DNA from: Leptasterias polaris
Lineage: Eukaryota > Echinodermata > Asteroidea > Forcipulatida > Asteriidae
Direction: 5' to 3'
Assembly (NCBI GenBank): GCA_037783415.1
Contig: JAZGTN010000046.1
Span: 3,106,501 to 3,170,500, forward strand
Length of the DNA stretch: 64,000 nucleotides
The notes under the pieces were generated by a model. That model was not told the origin of the DNA and searched no databases. It worked only from the letters and a program-made list of their open reading frames with translations. Of this stretch, positions 52,141 through 64,000 are shown piece by piece (position 1 is the first letter of the stretch; every line of letters starts with the position of its first letter). The translations under genes and the position numbers were made by a program.

Positions 52141-55100
52141 CCAACATCCTGCGGGATATGGTGCAAGATTGATTGATTGAGCACTGAGCTGACGATGGGG
52201 TGTTATAAAACAAATATTGACTGCTTTTACTTGTGCTATGGTTATTGAGTTGTTGGAACATGTTACCTTCGAGAGCTTGCACTACCAAGCTGATTGGGTT
52301 ACAAATTTCACAGACTGATTTGAATAAAAGTAGAGGGCCTAGAGTGTGGGGCAAGGGTTCTAAGCGCCCCCACCCCGCCCCCGGTTCCCCGCCACTGCTT
52401 CAGATAGCGACACTCAAAGTGTTGGACCGCTGGGATTTTGTTTTTTGCTGTTCTTAAAAAAAAAATGCTACATCGCATTTGTAATTATAAATTGGTGTGG
52501 TTTACAGCAATCTTTGATTCTATCAGAGCACGAATCCGCAAGTTGCATTTCATTTATATTGTACTATCACTATCAGTTAGTTTTAGGGTAAAAACCTATA
52601 GGGAAACAGTTACCGCCAATATTTATAACCTGGTGTTTTGGCGGATGCAGTATTTGTTTAATTCTAAGTGAAGTCGTGACTTCACTGGGCGCTAGTGTCG
52701 TATTAAGCGTTTTAAGGGTGAGCATAACATAGGAATACACAATCTGAGAAACGTTTCTGACAGAAACGCTTCTCAGATTCAAATTTTGGGGCATAAAACT
52801 TGATATCTTTTTACATGAGGACATTTCTTCGAAGTGAAATGTTTCTCCAAATACTTTTAAAAAAAATCAAAAGCTGCTGTATAGGCTTCGGTAAACAATA
52901 CGTTTTAGTGCCAATAATTTTAAGAGTGATTACCAAACGTAAACATTCCCTTAAGCGTTATGCAACAAATCGGTGGCGGCAGCCGAACATGAGTCGTGAT
53001 AAATGGATTTACCAACGGTGTAACCGGACATTTTTATTGGGAGGGGTGGGGCAATGGGGGAAAAGTCATAAATGGGGAGAGGCTTTTTAATGTATTGAAC
53101 CATTCGTTTGTGCAATTTTGACCTCTTTTGGGGAGAAAGAAGGGGGAAAGGGTTCTGAGTGTTTGGGATTCAGCCCTCTGCCCCCCCCCCCCCTCCCGGC
53201 AACACCACTGTTTGTTATCTTTCCCCTCTCTTTTCCCATTTCGCCTTGTTAAAACAAAAACCAAGGCAACAGAATTTGAGCCAGTTATTACGACGACAGT
53301 CATTTTATTTGTTTTGTATACTCATAATTATTGATGTAGTGCCGCGGCGAGCGAGTCTCCAGTTATTATTCTTTCTGATCGCTGGGGTAAAGTGATTGGG
53401 CTGCCAGTTATTGAACACAAACACACGATTCATGAAAAAGCAATTTCCAATGCAATATCGTTTATGGCGTTTGATTGAAATTGTATACAACTTGCGATCG
53501 TTCAATATGTATGCAGGCTTCTAGCCTAGTCGGGGTTGGATATTTAATAATGACAATGGCGTGTTTATAATACACGGTGAACTAATAAGGGTTTCTATTA
53601 CTTTGAGAAACATCTGAACAAATTGAATACAATTTCATTGCTTTCTATCATAAATTGCGAGCCCTTTGATGACGCATCATGAAAATTGAAAAACTTTCCG
53701 TATTAATTTGCCCGTGTTAAATTGCATCGGCTTTAGCCAAGTGAAATAATTTTACCTTCAGTACAAATTTGAACTCAGAAATCATGAGAAGTTTGTAATC
53801 TCAAGGACGTCACTTTGTTCCTGGGAATCTTGTTCTTTGTTCTATAAGTACTGATAATTTTCGAGGGGAAAACATTATTTGTTTCTAATTCTGAAAGGTC
53901 ACTGGTGGTATGGAGTTTATACCACACTAAAAACAAATATCACCGGGTCATTTATCCCGGTTCCAATTCCAATCCGGGGGGGAGGGCTGACGCGGAAATT
54001 TACACAAATTTACACAATAAATCGTGTGTACGATGTGGTCAAAGGTAGGGCATAGATTGGTTTTCGTCAACGTATTATGCTGATTTATAAGCGAAATTAT
54101 GAGGAAAGATACAATAAAAATCACATGTGAAAAGTTCAGCTGAATACAGTGTCTACTTGTTGTTCTGGTATATTATTTTCAAGAGAAAATTCATCCACGT
54201 TTAGCGAGGTGACAGCGGGTACCAACCGCATTATGGTCACAGCATTCGCGAACGGACACCAACCCTCGGAAATCTGAGAAACACTTCATGCATGAATCGT
54301 TTCTACGATTCAAAGGGAAATAAAATTATGTTATATACTATCAATAGCTGCAGCGCTTCTCACCAAGTTTTGTCATTAATTTTTGGAGTCGATCTATGAC
54401 CATACCTTTGTAACAATGGAAATATTAAAATAATATCAACATGTGCAGACATCAGCCTTCATCTCACTGCAGGGCGTTTATGGGCAACTGGGGTATTGAC
54501 GCCGTATTACATAATTTAGGCCCATAATATTGACGGTGGATCGCACTATTAGAGACTGAACTTTCGGCAGTGAAGCATGCCCACACTTCGGTTACCGTAC
54601 TCGCCCTGAATTCGGTTACAGATATCGCCATATTATGATGTAATTCTAGACTCATGTCTCAAGTGAACTCGATTCCTGTAACCGAATTCGAGTTGAATAG
54701 TATATCAATATCGACTAAAGTGTCCCTTGGCTCTCATATCGGAATCACTTTACACGACGCTTGTTTCAAACCCAAAGGACTGATTAGTGTTCGGTGTTGA
54801 TTTTAGCTTTCATTTTGGGGTTTGTTTTCGGTAATAAAGAAGTTTTTTGTCTGCTTCGACGCCAATTTTTGCTTTTTCAGTTTATAAACACCAAGAACTG
54901 TAAATTTGAGACGTTTTGTTGACTCTACAGACAACAAAAACATCGTTGTTTAAATTTAGTCTGAAAGCCTTTTGGAGAACCATTGTTTTTTGTGTGAAAT
55001 ATTGCCCTCTGAAATGAAGTCATATTCTAGAATACTGTATCTGAAAACCTCTAAAAAAACGCAGCAGCTTTTTTCGGTTGTTACAACTCAAATTAAGGAG

Positions 55101-55319
55101 TCACAATAGCTGAACAATGTGCATGTTTGTTCACTACTTGTTCCTGACTCACACTGCGGAATAAGCCCTAATTTTCACAGGTTTGTTATGTCATGTATAA
55201 TTATGGTGGATCACACTAAACATGAACACTGTCTGCGACTGTTTTGTCAGCTCTACTGTCTCTACCAATCACGGTAGAACACCTTTATGGATATCAATGT
55301 TGTTGTCTTCAAGCTGGAG

Positions 55320-55745
55320 TGTGGATAAAGGCAGGGTGTACTTACGGTAATTACTCTACAAGTTAATCACCATAAACAAATTACTTGGTAAGGAGCACCG
55401 GAGAGCTGTTGATAGTGTAGTAGGACATTGTTAGAAACAACCCCCTTTGAAGTAATGTAGTTTTAGAGAAGGAGGTAATTTTCATCCCAACATTTGAAAC
55501 TGAGAAACGCTTCAGGCATGAGCCTTTTTCAGGCATCTCAAAGCACATAATGTTATATTGCAACAGGCAGTATAACTATAAGGGTGTTTTTTTTCTTTCA
55601 TTGGTTTCTTGTAACTTCGATGATCAATTGAGCCTAAATTTTCGCAGGTTTTTTATTGTAATATCATATATGCATAATGTTGAGATACACCAAGTGAGGA
55701 CACTTCTGGTCTTTGACAATATTGCCAATATTCTCCCGCCGTAAG
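55320..55745. repeat. TTAA-family MITE relative, degenerate
   Basis: GGCAGGGTGTACTTACGG...ACCGGAGAGCTGTTGATAGTG...TTTGAAGTAATGTAGTTTT...CTTCGATGATCAATTGAGCC...GATACACCAAGTGAGGACAC, ending near GTCTTTGACAATATTGCC; parallels 42331-42708 in the same order. Confidence 0.7.
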
Positions 55746-56579
55746 GTACGCGCGGAGAAGCATCCGCCTGGGGATAGTCCACTAATGCACGGCCGGGTGT
55801 CTCCCGATGATCGTGTACGGGACTTAGTATTGAATCCGCTGTTGAATGTGCCGTCACGATTACATGTATAGTGGATATAATACTCACTTGACGATATTCA
55901 ATCTGACAGCTTGCTTGTTATTGGGTCTGTACTGTTTGCTCCGACAAACTGAGACTGACACATTCCCTAAAATGTTGTTCATGAAAGTCTACCGTGAACA
56001 TGTTGGCTTGTAATTATGCACGTAGCACATGTGCCAGAGACTATGGTGCAGCTGTAATTCTTAGCCAACTGGGGCTGCGTATTAACAACGGCAAGAATAT
56101 GCTAATAATAGTTATTTTTTAAAAGTTCGCTCTGTCTTTCTCTGTATAACACCTGAACTGAGCATGCTATTAGAGAGACACAATTTGTACCTGAATCTGC
56201 CTTGTGTAGTTCTGAACCCCCAAAACAAAAAAGTAAGGCTATCTTTACGACCATCTTGCGGCAACTTCAGCTCCAAAACAACGAGCAAGCAAGCATGCTC
56301 CGAATTCTAATGGTTTAACAAATGTGCAAATCAAGCAAATTTATGAGGGTGGTATGATCGTTACTTTGTGTTTGTTGGACCCTGTTATTGCCCCTGTTTC
56401 AATTACAATGGACTATCGGGACATTTTATAATGGCGCCGCTAAACGTCAGCAAATGTTGGCGGCTCATATAGGTCAATGGGCCATTTATTTCATTTCTTA
56501 AACCATCTCAACTCTCTGGTGTATGCAGCCTTTACTGCCAAGTGTAATGGCATCGCATTAAATCCATCACAGACCTTCT

Positions 56580-56755
56580 CTGCCCTCACATGTGCCCATT
56601 TACTCCTGGGTGAAGAGAAGCAATTTATAGTTACACGCGTCTTGCCTAACTTGGGGGACAAAGTCTCCTGACCAGGATTCGAGCCCACAACCTGATGATT
56701 TTTGTCACCAGTTTTTGAGACCAGTGCACTAGAACGCTCGGCCACACGAAACGCC
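56580..56755 (-). repeat. SINE family D, head half, reverse
   Basis: GCCCATTTACTCCTGGGTGA, AGAGAAGCAATTTATAG, GGATTCGAGCCCACAACC (reverse B box), CGCTCGGCCACACG. Matches the right side of 28200-28330. Confidence 0.7.
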
Positions 56756-57502
56756 AACTATAATAGACCTTATGCATTGACGTCACCAAGCCGCCATCTT
56801 AGAGGTAAACTGATGATGAAACAATGGAAACGCGCTGATTTGTACGCGCGGCGCACAAGACTGGCCAATGAGCATCTTCCTTTTGACCTCTAGGTGAGGG
56901 CGCCCTACTCAAATGACGTCATATGCATAATGTCTATATTATAAAGATGGTAATGGTAGTAAGCATCCTGCGAAATTAGAAATCAATAAAAATCTTTGAA
57001 TCTGAGCAGAATTGTCTGAGGTTTGGTGTCCGTTCGCGAATGCTGTGGCCAGAGAAAATATTGGTACACGCCGTCACTTTGCTAAATAAAACGTGGATGG
57101 ATTCTACGTTCATGTGAAAATATACCGAGACAATGCAAATATACCGAGTGGACAATGCATGTTCAGGTGAAACTTTCACAGATGACTCATATTGTATCTT
57201 TATTTATTTATGCTTTTATTTATTTATTTTAAATAACTTCACACAAAACATTGAGAGAAAAACCATATAGAATGCTCCAGATTGCACAATAGGGCTTTTA
57301 AAACCAAGATAAACACAGAGTATAAAACATTCCGAAGATCTTGTTTCAATTCAGAATGCTTTGGCCAAACTTCCAAAAACTTGGGTCCAGAACGCCCTCC
57401 AGTTTTGAAAAAATCCTGAAGAACCCTAACAATAACTTTTCCAATAAATCAGCATTACGTTGACAAAAAACAAACGATATGACACTATACCTTTGAACCA
57501 TA

Positions 57503-58022
57503 GGGTGCGTTCGATTAGCTTCCCCGTGTGTACCGGGGGTTACACTCTTGTTAGCCACGCAACGAGGCTAATCGAACGCCGTGGTGTTTTCGCTTGGCAC
57601 TCTGGGAAAATTAAGGTCAAGGCGTTTTTGCGTAGCGGCAGGACTTACAAAAGTGTAAGCTCCGTCGTCTGCTCACTTGGTAAATGTCGATGTCCGTAAC
57701 GACACAATTTAATTATAAAATATAAAATAACTTGCACACAGTCACCATCTGTTTGTTTTTCTGGAAGTACGTTTCCTTTTCCCATAATTGTTTCATGACG
57801 ATAAATCGAGTGTATTTTTGTAGTTTTGTTCTCATGTCAAATTCAACTTGTCCCCGCCATCTTGGTATGATACGTCATTACACCTGGGCATCCACCAGAG
57901 ACCCGCTCGCGAGCTGGGGTTGTGGTGGCTTACACCCGGGGCAGACACTAGTATCACGTGATGGCTAATCGAACGCTCTCGTGTAAGTTTTAGTTACACG
58001 TGTAAGCTAATCGAACGCACCC
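57503..58022. mobile_element. GGGTGCGTTCGATTAGCT-ended element, ~520 bp
   Basis: Left GGGTGCGTTCGATTAGCTTC, right AGCTAATCGAACGCACCC; further inverted GCTAATCGAACGC blocks inside at both ends. CATAG flanks it at 57499-57503 and 58022-58026 if the element is read from GGTGCG, a possible 5-base target duplication. Confidence 0.8.
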
Positions 58023-58058
58023 ATAGATAGGTAAAGAAACCGTTGCTTTTAATATAAC

Positions 58059-58223
58059 CTTTCTCCCTTGACCTCAGTGCACGAAGCATCTGGCCCGTCG
58101 CCCAAGCCTCTAAAATGGCCTCGTGTTTTAGTAAATCTTTAATGAGTCCCCGGTGATGATGGAGCAAAAGCCTCCACAATGACTCCTGCGAGGACGTCTC
58201 TTGACAGTGATTGACGGTGTTAT
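58059..58223 (-). CDS. Possible isolated exon, helical Leu-rich peptide
   Basis: On the minus strand an acceptor-like ATCCCAG precedes an open 165-base stretch ending AGAAAG before a weak GTTATA donor. It reads NTVNHCQETSSQESLWRLLL, HHHRGLIKDLLKHEAILEAW and ATGQMLRALRSREK. Amphipathic helices with LLLHHHRGLIKDLL and ILEAW faintly recall the first helices of CARD or death-fold domains, but that is impression only. No partner exon found nearby. It borders the element at 57503-58022 and could itself be repeat. Confidence 0.2.
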
Positions 58224-59635
58224 CTGGGATTCTCATTAAACTATCCAATTTAAAATCATTAGAGGTAAATCACTCGATGGCGAAAGTTAACGAGACCACG
58301 GCTACTGGAAATTGATGTCGTATTCCGTAGTAATCACAACAGGCATACCAAGTCAAGTCATGCAGTTTACATGGAGCTTTTTAATAAAACTAATTGGGGA
58401 AAATACTTTTCATGGGTGCGCCCTATTATATATAGGGCCTATACCTTACAAAAACTTTTCAGGTTAACTATAACTTGATCGCAAATGAGAGTTTTTAGAT
58501 ATTTCTTTTACAAAAACACCTCTTTAAATACATGGGCCCCAGCTGCTTAATTTAGCACACGTGATTGCAAAGTACAGAACAAGTACTAAAACAAGGTCTG
58601 CCCTCTCAGTGAAGTAACCTATACCAATAAGGACGATGACTGGAAACACATCAGTGAACCTCCTGCACCGTTCAGTTCACACAATAGATTTCTTATAATA
58701 GTCAAAATCATTTGAGGCACGCGATGCCTCATAATAAACAACGGAGCTATTCATGAAGAATTTTTAAATTACTTCTGAAAGTGATGGCATTCTACTCCCC
58801 GCCCCTATAGAAATTACACCTGTTTGTTAACAGACATCTGCCATATCGTAAGTGAATAAATATTTATGTATTCGGACATCAGCGCCTGCTACAACATTAC
58901 CACGAAAATAGTATATCCATTTTGTTTGGGGGTTTTGGGTGGGTTTTTTGGTACCACATTTCGGTTTGAAGTGATGTTAAGAACCTTATTTTGTGGAAAA
59001 GAGTGTACATTCATTCACAGAGCATGGATTTACCGTTTCCAAGTTTCCCCCACAAAGAGCGCATCTAAAACCAATTAATAAAACCAATTAGTCATGAGAA
59101 CTATTTCTTTCCATTGACAAAAATGTGACATTATTTTTAATTTTAGTTCTTGAAAGGCAAACGAGATTTGACCGGAGACTCAAACACAAATGTCTCACTC
59201 GTCATAGAGAAACCAAACTGACATTATCCCAGGATGATCGTTTTTGTAAACAATTAATTGTTCACGTTGACGTTTACAATTAATAATCATCCTTGTTTTT
59301 TGTTGATTTTATCAAAGCACGAAAACTTCATCGCGCTGTTTTTACTCCGCATCAAGAAAAGAGCAGGTTAAAATGCCAGTTCATCCCCTTTAAGATGAAA
59401 CTGAAAGTAACCGTCCGTGGGCGCTGATCGAAGGCAGCAACTGATATTCCTCTAATAAAACAGAGAGTCTAGATTATATAAGATTGAAGAGAAACCTGCA
59501 CCTGTACCAGGCAAGGAGTTCCAAAGAGATGCAGTACGTGAAATAAAGCTGTTGGAATGGCTCTTTTTGTTCTACATCTCAGCAAAGCAACAGTGTATGG
59601 GTGAGAACAAGGCTAATGATGTCCTCAAAATGTTC

Positions 59636-59692
59636 ATTTTGTCCCCAAATGTCCCCAATGTCCCCAATTGTCCCCAATGTCAAATGTCCCCA
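59636..59692 (+). repeat. Short TGTCCCCAA tandem
   Basis: About six TGTCCCCAA(A/T) units of 9-11 bases. Confidence 0.8.
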
Positions 59693-59749
59693 ATGTTAAT
59701 TTAGACACTGTCAAAGTTCGACTATAGGGCATAGAGAAAAACATACGTG

Positions 59750-59885
59750 AACAGGCCTGGAATTGCACGCATGGTCTTGGCCTTGGTGCCCCTTGAAAAG
59801 TTTCCTACATACTTTCAGATTTTCCAATGGAATTAGTGCCCTTTGCAAAATGAAAATGGCATTGCCCTTTCAAAGATGAAAACAC
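59750..59885 (+). repeat. Family G repeat
   Basis: GGCCTTGGTGCCCCTTGAAA, GATTTTCCAATGGAATTAGT, CCTTTGCAAAATGAAAATGG, as at 4590-4720. Confidence 0.75.
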
Positions 59886-61664
59886 AGCGTTTACTACTAA
59901 CTAATCTTTAAAGATAGTCGACTAGATTGTGAAAGTTATTTCCCTCCATTGTTGGCCTAAAAAGTTGCAATAGGTTCGAATGACACATTTTTCGTTCGGA
60001 GAAGGATAGGCCCTATTTCGAATCTCAAATTTCGTTTGGGGACGGTAACGAGAAAAAGACAACACGAGAATTAAACGAGTGGCAAGTGCATTCGGACCGG
60101 AATTTTAAAGTCCTTCCCAGGAGGGTGACTATAGTATAAAAATGACTTAAATAGCCAGCAATCATACCTTAAATAGATTGTCTTGCAGCCTCCTCGGGGT
60201 GCTTCATTTGGAGAGAAGTTTTAACCTTTTCCACTTGCAAGTCCGTGTCCGAAGTGTTACGCGTGCCTGATGTATTTTCCCCCAGCGATTGAGTGTTCTT
60301 CAACACACTAAAGACACACCACATAAACCCTCCCTGTGAATTATTGATCATGTTTAACGGCCCCTCAGTAATTATCAGCCTGGTGCATGCAGACTGGCCT
60401 AGTGCAGAGTGTACCCGTGCTCTGTGGCCAAGTGAGCTAAAGGATGCCCTCTGTTGACGAAAGGCAACATGCACTTTTTAAAATAATATTGTCATTTTGC
60501 GATTTGTTTTTCTTCAAAAAAAGGCTTAGGCTTCGGCTCCGATGTGGCAAAGATTCTGTCCCCCGAAGATTATGTCCCTAAAACGGCGAAACAAATTATG
60601 TCTGAGCGCCCTCTTTTGACTCGAATTTCTTCATGTTAATTTATTTACTGTATGGGGGGACTCAACCACCTGGTAGGGGACAAAATCCCTTATGACACAG
60701 GCTTTAGGCACCGTCTGCCTAGTTGAATCCCCTTACTGAAAGTGTGTACGTTTTCAAAAGTATTACTGGTGGAGTCCAAAATCCAGAGCCTAGGTTGGAG
60801 CCCCTGCTCAGAACCCTTGCCCCCTCAAATTGCCCGGCACAAAGGATATAGAAAAAATGCACATATGAATGGTTCAATAATATCAGCCGACGTGGGGCTC
60901 GACAATAACATCCGAAAAAAGGAACATAATAAAATAACGCGATTAAACAATACAAATAAGAAATGATTGAAAGACCTATCTGTTCGTGGACGTGATGGCG
61001 CACCGAAGAAAACGAAGAAACACTACACGAATATAATTTGAAGATGATGATACTATGAAGAACGATAGATGATGATGATACAAGGGGGCGCTTAACTTAA
61101 GCGCAAAGTTTATTTCTAACCTTTTTTCGGCCGGCTATTTCTTGCAACCGTTGATATACGCAGCAACAGTTGTTTAATTTATGGAGGTAGTAGCCCTACA
61201 CTCTAGCCGCTGGTCTCTCCTACAAAATTGTCAGAGAAACAAAACTAACACGGCAGGAGAGCCCATCAGTTGGGCTTTCCAATGGTATAAAACTTGTGCA
61301 AATCCAGAATTATTCTGAGGTTGATTTTTCCGTCTTTGATATTGATTCTTTTCGGTGACATCTATGTGTACACAATTCCCATTGAAGATCCTTTTGATGA
61401 GCATTTATCTCCACTTGCTGGTCATTTCCGGTATGAAGATGGTCTAAAATAGCACTAAAAGTCAAATTTGCGGATGCAGGAATACCTAGGCACAGTCACG
61501 TACAAATTACGTTTTTCTAGCATGCCTGGTTTCTTAGCCCAGTTGGTATTTCAAACTTTAGAGTCCGGCGTGATTGTCGTCGACGCTGATTAATGGTTTT
61601 CAACACTTAGTATAAACTTGGCTGTTTGATCGATGGCTATCATTGGGTGAGGAAAACTTCGTGA

Positions 61665-62035
61665 AACGGGCAGGATATACTTTGTCAATTACTTCACAAG
61701 TTAATGACCATAAAAACTTACTCGGTAAAGAGCACTGGAAAGCCGTTAGAAAAGACCCCTTTGAAGTAATGTAGTTTTAGAGAAAGAGGTAATTTTCTCG
61801 GAAAAAAAATTAACCTGAGAAAGGCTTTAGGCATGAAGTTAGTCTTTCAGGCATTAGAGCAAATAATTAAATGCAACAAGTTAGGATGTTTTGGGGATTT
61901 GTGTTGGTTTTTTCTTTTCCTTTCAATATTTGTTTGCAACTTAGATGACCATTTTGAGAGCCCAGCTGTAGTGAGGATCTTGGTCATCAACAATCATAAC
62001 CAAAAGTATACCCTGCCTTTATTTTAGTCCAGTAA
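61665..62035. repeat. TTAA-family MITE relative with GGCAGG(A/G)TATAC ends
   Basis: Left GGGCAGGATATACTTTGTC, right AAGTATACCCTGCCTTTA; interior ACTCGGTAAAGAGCACTGG and GAAGTAATGTAGTTTTAGAG as at 55380-55470. Confidence 0.75.
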
Positions 62036-62297
62036 TTGAATTGTGGGTTTTTGAAGGAGTGTCCTGCCAAAAGGTCTAGTGCACTGGACTCAAGTTCGGT
62101 ATTGTCAGAGTGTGGGTCCCAGTCAGGGCACTTGTGTCCCATGATGAAAACCCTTATTCAAGTTTGCAATTTTTTCCTGAAGTAAAAAGGAAATAATTGA
62201 AGTGTGTGCCTCCTGAAAATCTTTCCTTTAAAAGCAATCTTCATTTCTATAAAACTCATAGCTACACTGTGAGTCAAAGTCGAAGCAGTGAATCAAA

Positions 62298-62795
62298 ACT
62301 ATTCAATATAGTTGAACACCTTTGTGTTATTGAATTCTAGTTGATAGAATTCACAAGTGCTTTACTCCTTAATGTTTACAATCGCTGGTTAAACTGAACA
62401 GGACTTCCCCCTTTACAATGTCATAGCCAGAAGCAATCCAAGTACACTGTGAGGCTAGGATGGAGCTATACTGAAAACCGTTTGGTCTATAGATGTTTCC
62501 TACCGTACATTCAAAGTTCCAACTCGACCTTATATTGTGAGTCAAACTCGTCGCAATATTGTGATTCAAACTATAGTTGAACACCTTTGTGTTATTGAAT
62601 CCTAGTTGATAGAATTCACAAGTGCTTTGTTCTTTAATGTTTACAATCGCTGGTTAAACTGAATAGGACTTCCCCTTTACATAGCCAGAATTAGCAATCC
62701 AAGTACACTGTGAGGCTAGGATGGAGCTATACTGAAAGCCGTTTGGGTTTTCTATAGAGGTTTCCCACAGTACGTTTAAGGTTCCAACTCGACCT
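62298..62795 (+). repeat. Two-copy tandem duplication, ~230 bp units
   Basis: Units at about 62298-62530 and 62567-62795 share AACACCTTTGTGTTATTGAA, AGAATTCACAAGTGCTTT, ATCGCTGGTTAAACTGAA, CCAAGTACACTGTGAGGC and GGTTCCAACTCGACCT-type ends, with a few substitutions and short indels. Confidence 0.9.
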
Positions 62796-63598
62796 ACGTA
62801 CGAGGCTATATAAACCGCTACAGTTCAATTGCTGACAACGAAGCTGTATAAAATAAATCGTTAAATTGCAGTAGAATTATGTTTTATACTAAAAGTCGGC
62901 CATTACTGCAAGCGTTTGTGAAAATGAAAATAATAGATTAAGATATGTCCTAGTGTATTTGTTATTAAAACAACAACAACTTTTCAGTTATTCTGAAACA
63001 CACTTTTCAAAACCAAACCAAGTTTATTATGTTCGTGTTTTAATTAGTCTCTTTTGTAATATCGAAATTTAGACAAACATGAAAGTATAAAGTTGTGTTT
63101 TTAATGGCAAGGCTATTGACTAGTAAGAGTAGGCTACCAGATAGAGAGGAGGAAGTTTAACGGAAAATAATATTCAATGATAAAAAATGGGTACAATGAA
63201 TGCCGGTGTCACGTCCTCGACGTTCCGGCGTACTGAGCGTTCCAGGTGACGTACGCATGCGCGGCCGTACTGTTCGTTCCAGCCGGTGTTGGTGACGTGG
63301 TCTCCTTCTCGTGCTCTTAAAATTGTCAGACAATACCGCGTCGTAAGAATATTTCTTAGATTGGGCACGTACAGCCCTCTTTTCCCCCTCTGTCTAGCTT
63401 TGCTCAAGGCTGTCGCAGTTTTCACTCCAAAAAGACACTAGCACTGTGCGTAATGCGAGTATCACATCACTGCCCGTATTACTACTGTGCGCAGGTAGAC
63501 CGCACTCGTATTACTATCCGCATGCGGAGGCCGTCAGGCCGACAGCCTTGTCGCGTCTGTATCTTCCGGGTTTAATGTGTTTCCTGTTTTTATTTCCG

Positions 63599-63650
63599 CT
63601 AGCCCCCCCCCCATTTTCGTCCACTATTGGACGAAAATGGGGGGGCTAGC
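63599..63650. repeat. Perfect-arm hairpin with C/G tracts
   Basis: GCTAG, a C tract and ATTTTCGTCCA face TGGACGAAAAT, a G tract and CTAGC across a CTAT-like loop. Only the C and G tract lengths differ slightly. Confidence 0.85.
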
Positions 63651-64000
63651 AGATATGCTGGTATGCAGATCATGAATATTGAAACATTTCATCAGACCTT
63701 TTGCTGACAACGCAGGATGAAAATAAATGCATGATTCATTTTCGACGTCCAATCAAGAGCTTCCCTCATTATGACCTTTGTACTGTGTCATGCTTGCTGT
63801 GCGTGTGTGTGACGCGATGTTGTATGACTCTGAGAGTGTACACAAACAAAACAGCGGCATGGCAGCAAGGTATGCGCCATTGAATTGAACCAGTTTAGTG
63901 TTTTTTTGCCATTATTATAGCATCAACTCTTGGCCCAGAATGCTTGTCTAATTGTCTTGGTTATCATCTGATTGTTAATAATTTTATCGTGATATAGCAT

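Larger units (their letters stand above)
46164..64000. other. Long right-hand region with no confidently recognised gene
   Basis: Upstream exons of the GPCR may lie here (the splice acceptor before its ATG implies at least one). The identified repeats and one weak exon candidate have separate entries. 46200-47450, 48980-49240, 50350-51680, 52150-55300, 58240-59620, 59900-61660 and 62820-63590 contain no domain, RNA gene or repeat I can name; ORFs are short and lack family signatures. 63190-63560 is locally rich in CpG and could be a promoter, without further support. Confidence 0.5.

Noticed and set aside
60169..60474. 101-codon minus-strand ORF
   Set aside because: The middle has a plausible composition, but I found no family resemblance, and the frame stops just before the only nearby donor-like GTATG.

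Overview
This window is eukaryotic (animal) genomic DNA. It is AT-rich and intron-rich, with GT-AG introns from a few hundred bases to 6.6 kb, and it is dense in tRNA-derived SINEs, palindromic MITEs and non-LTR retroelement remnants. The repeat repertoire (short elements ending in an inverted 'GGGCCCAATTTCAT' motif, TTAA-bounded 'TTAAAGG...CCTTTAA' elements, several SINE families) and the protein sequences point to an invertebrate deuterostome. My best guess is an echinoderm, possibly a sea star; this is inference from recalled repeat and protein resemblance.

Four protein-coding genes can be supported. (1) 670-7288, plus strand: the 3' ten coding exons of NASP, the TPR-containing H1/H3-H4 histone chaperone; its 5' end lies outside the window. 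(2) 10179-14171, minus strand: a complete five-exon TOE1, a CAF1/DEDD-type nuclear 3' exonuclease with a CCCH finger and nuclear localisation signal (520 aa). (3) 14655-35160, plus strand: a complete 13-exon MUTYH, the adenine DNA glycosylase (542 aa from the likely nuclear start), with catalytic Glu and Asp, helix-hairpin-helix, 4Fe-4S cysteines, NUDIX-like C-terminal domain and a terminal PCNA-binding (PIP) box. (4) 44919-46163, minus strand: an orphan rhodopsin-family GPCR with a single coding exon (414 aa).

TOE1 and MUTYH are head to head with 483 bp between start codons, as in vertebrates, and share an intergenic promoter with a palindromic E2F site and an E-box. NASP sits tail to tail with TOE1. 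In human the three genes lie in the same part of 1p34, so this looks like old linkage drawn tight. All three products serve genome or RNA maintenance in the nucleus (chromatin assembly, snRNA/scaRNA maturation, base-excision repair).

Layout: 1-7288 NASP with repeat-filled introns; 7289-10178 intergenic; 10179-14171 TOE1; 14172-14654 divergent promoter; 14655-35160 MUTYH, whose introns hold most of the notable repeats (tandem SINE array at 20.7-21.5 kb, 25-bp minisatellite at 23.6-24.1 kb, 2.6-kb foldback element at 30.66-33.29 kb); 35161-44918 repeat-rich intergenic DNA; the GPCR; then about 18 kb to the end with MITEs, a retroelement corpse and no confidently recognised gene. Short ORFs over the repeats are read-throughs of SINEs and satellites. 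I found no convincing wholly new biological system. The items most worth checking are the foldback element and its related termini, the alternative MUTYH start, and the orphan GPCR.
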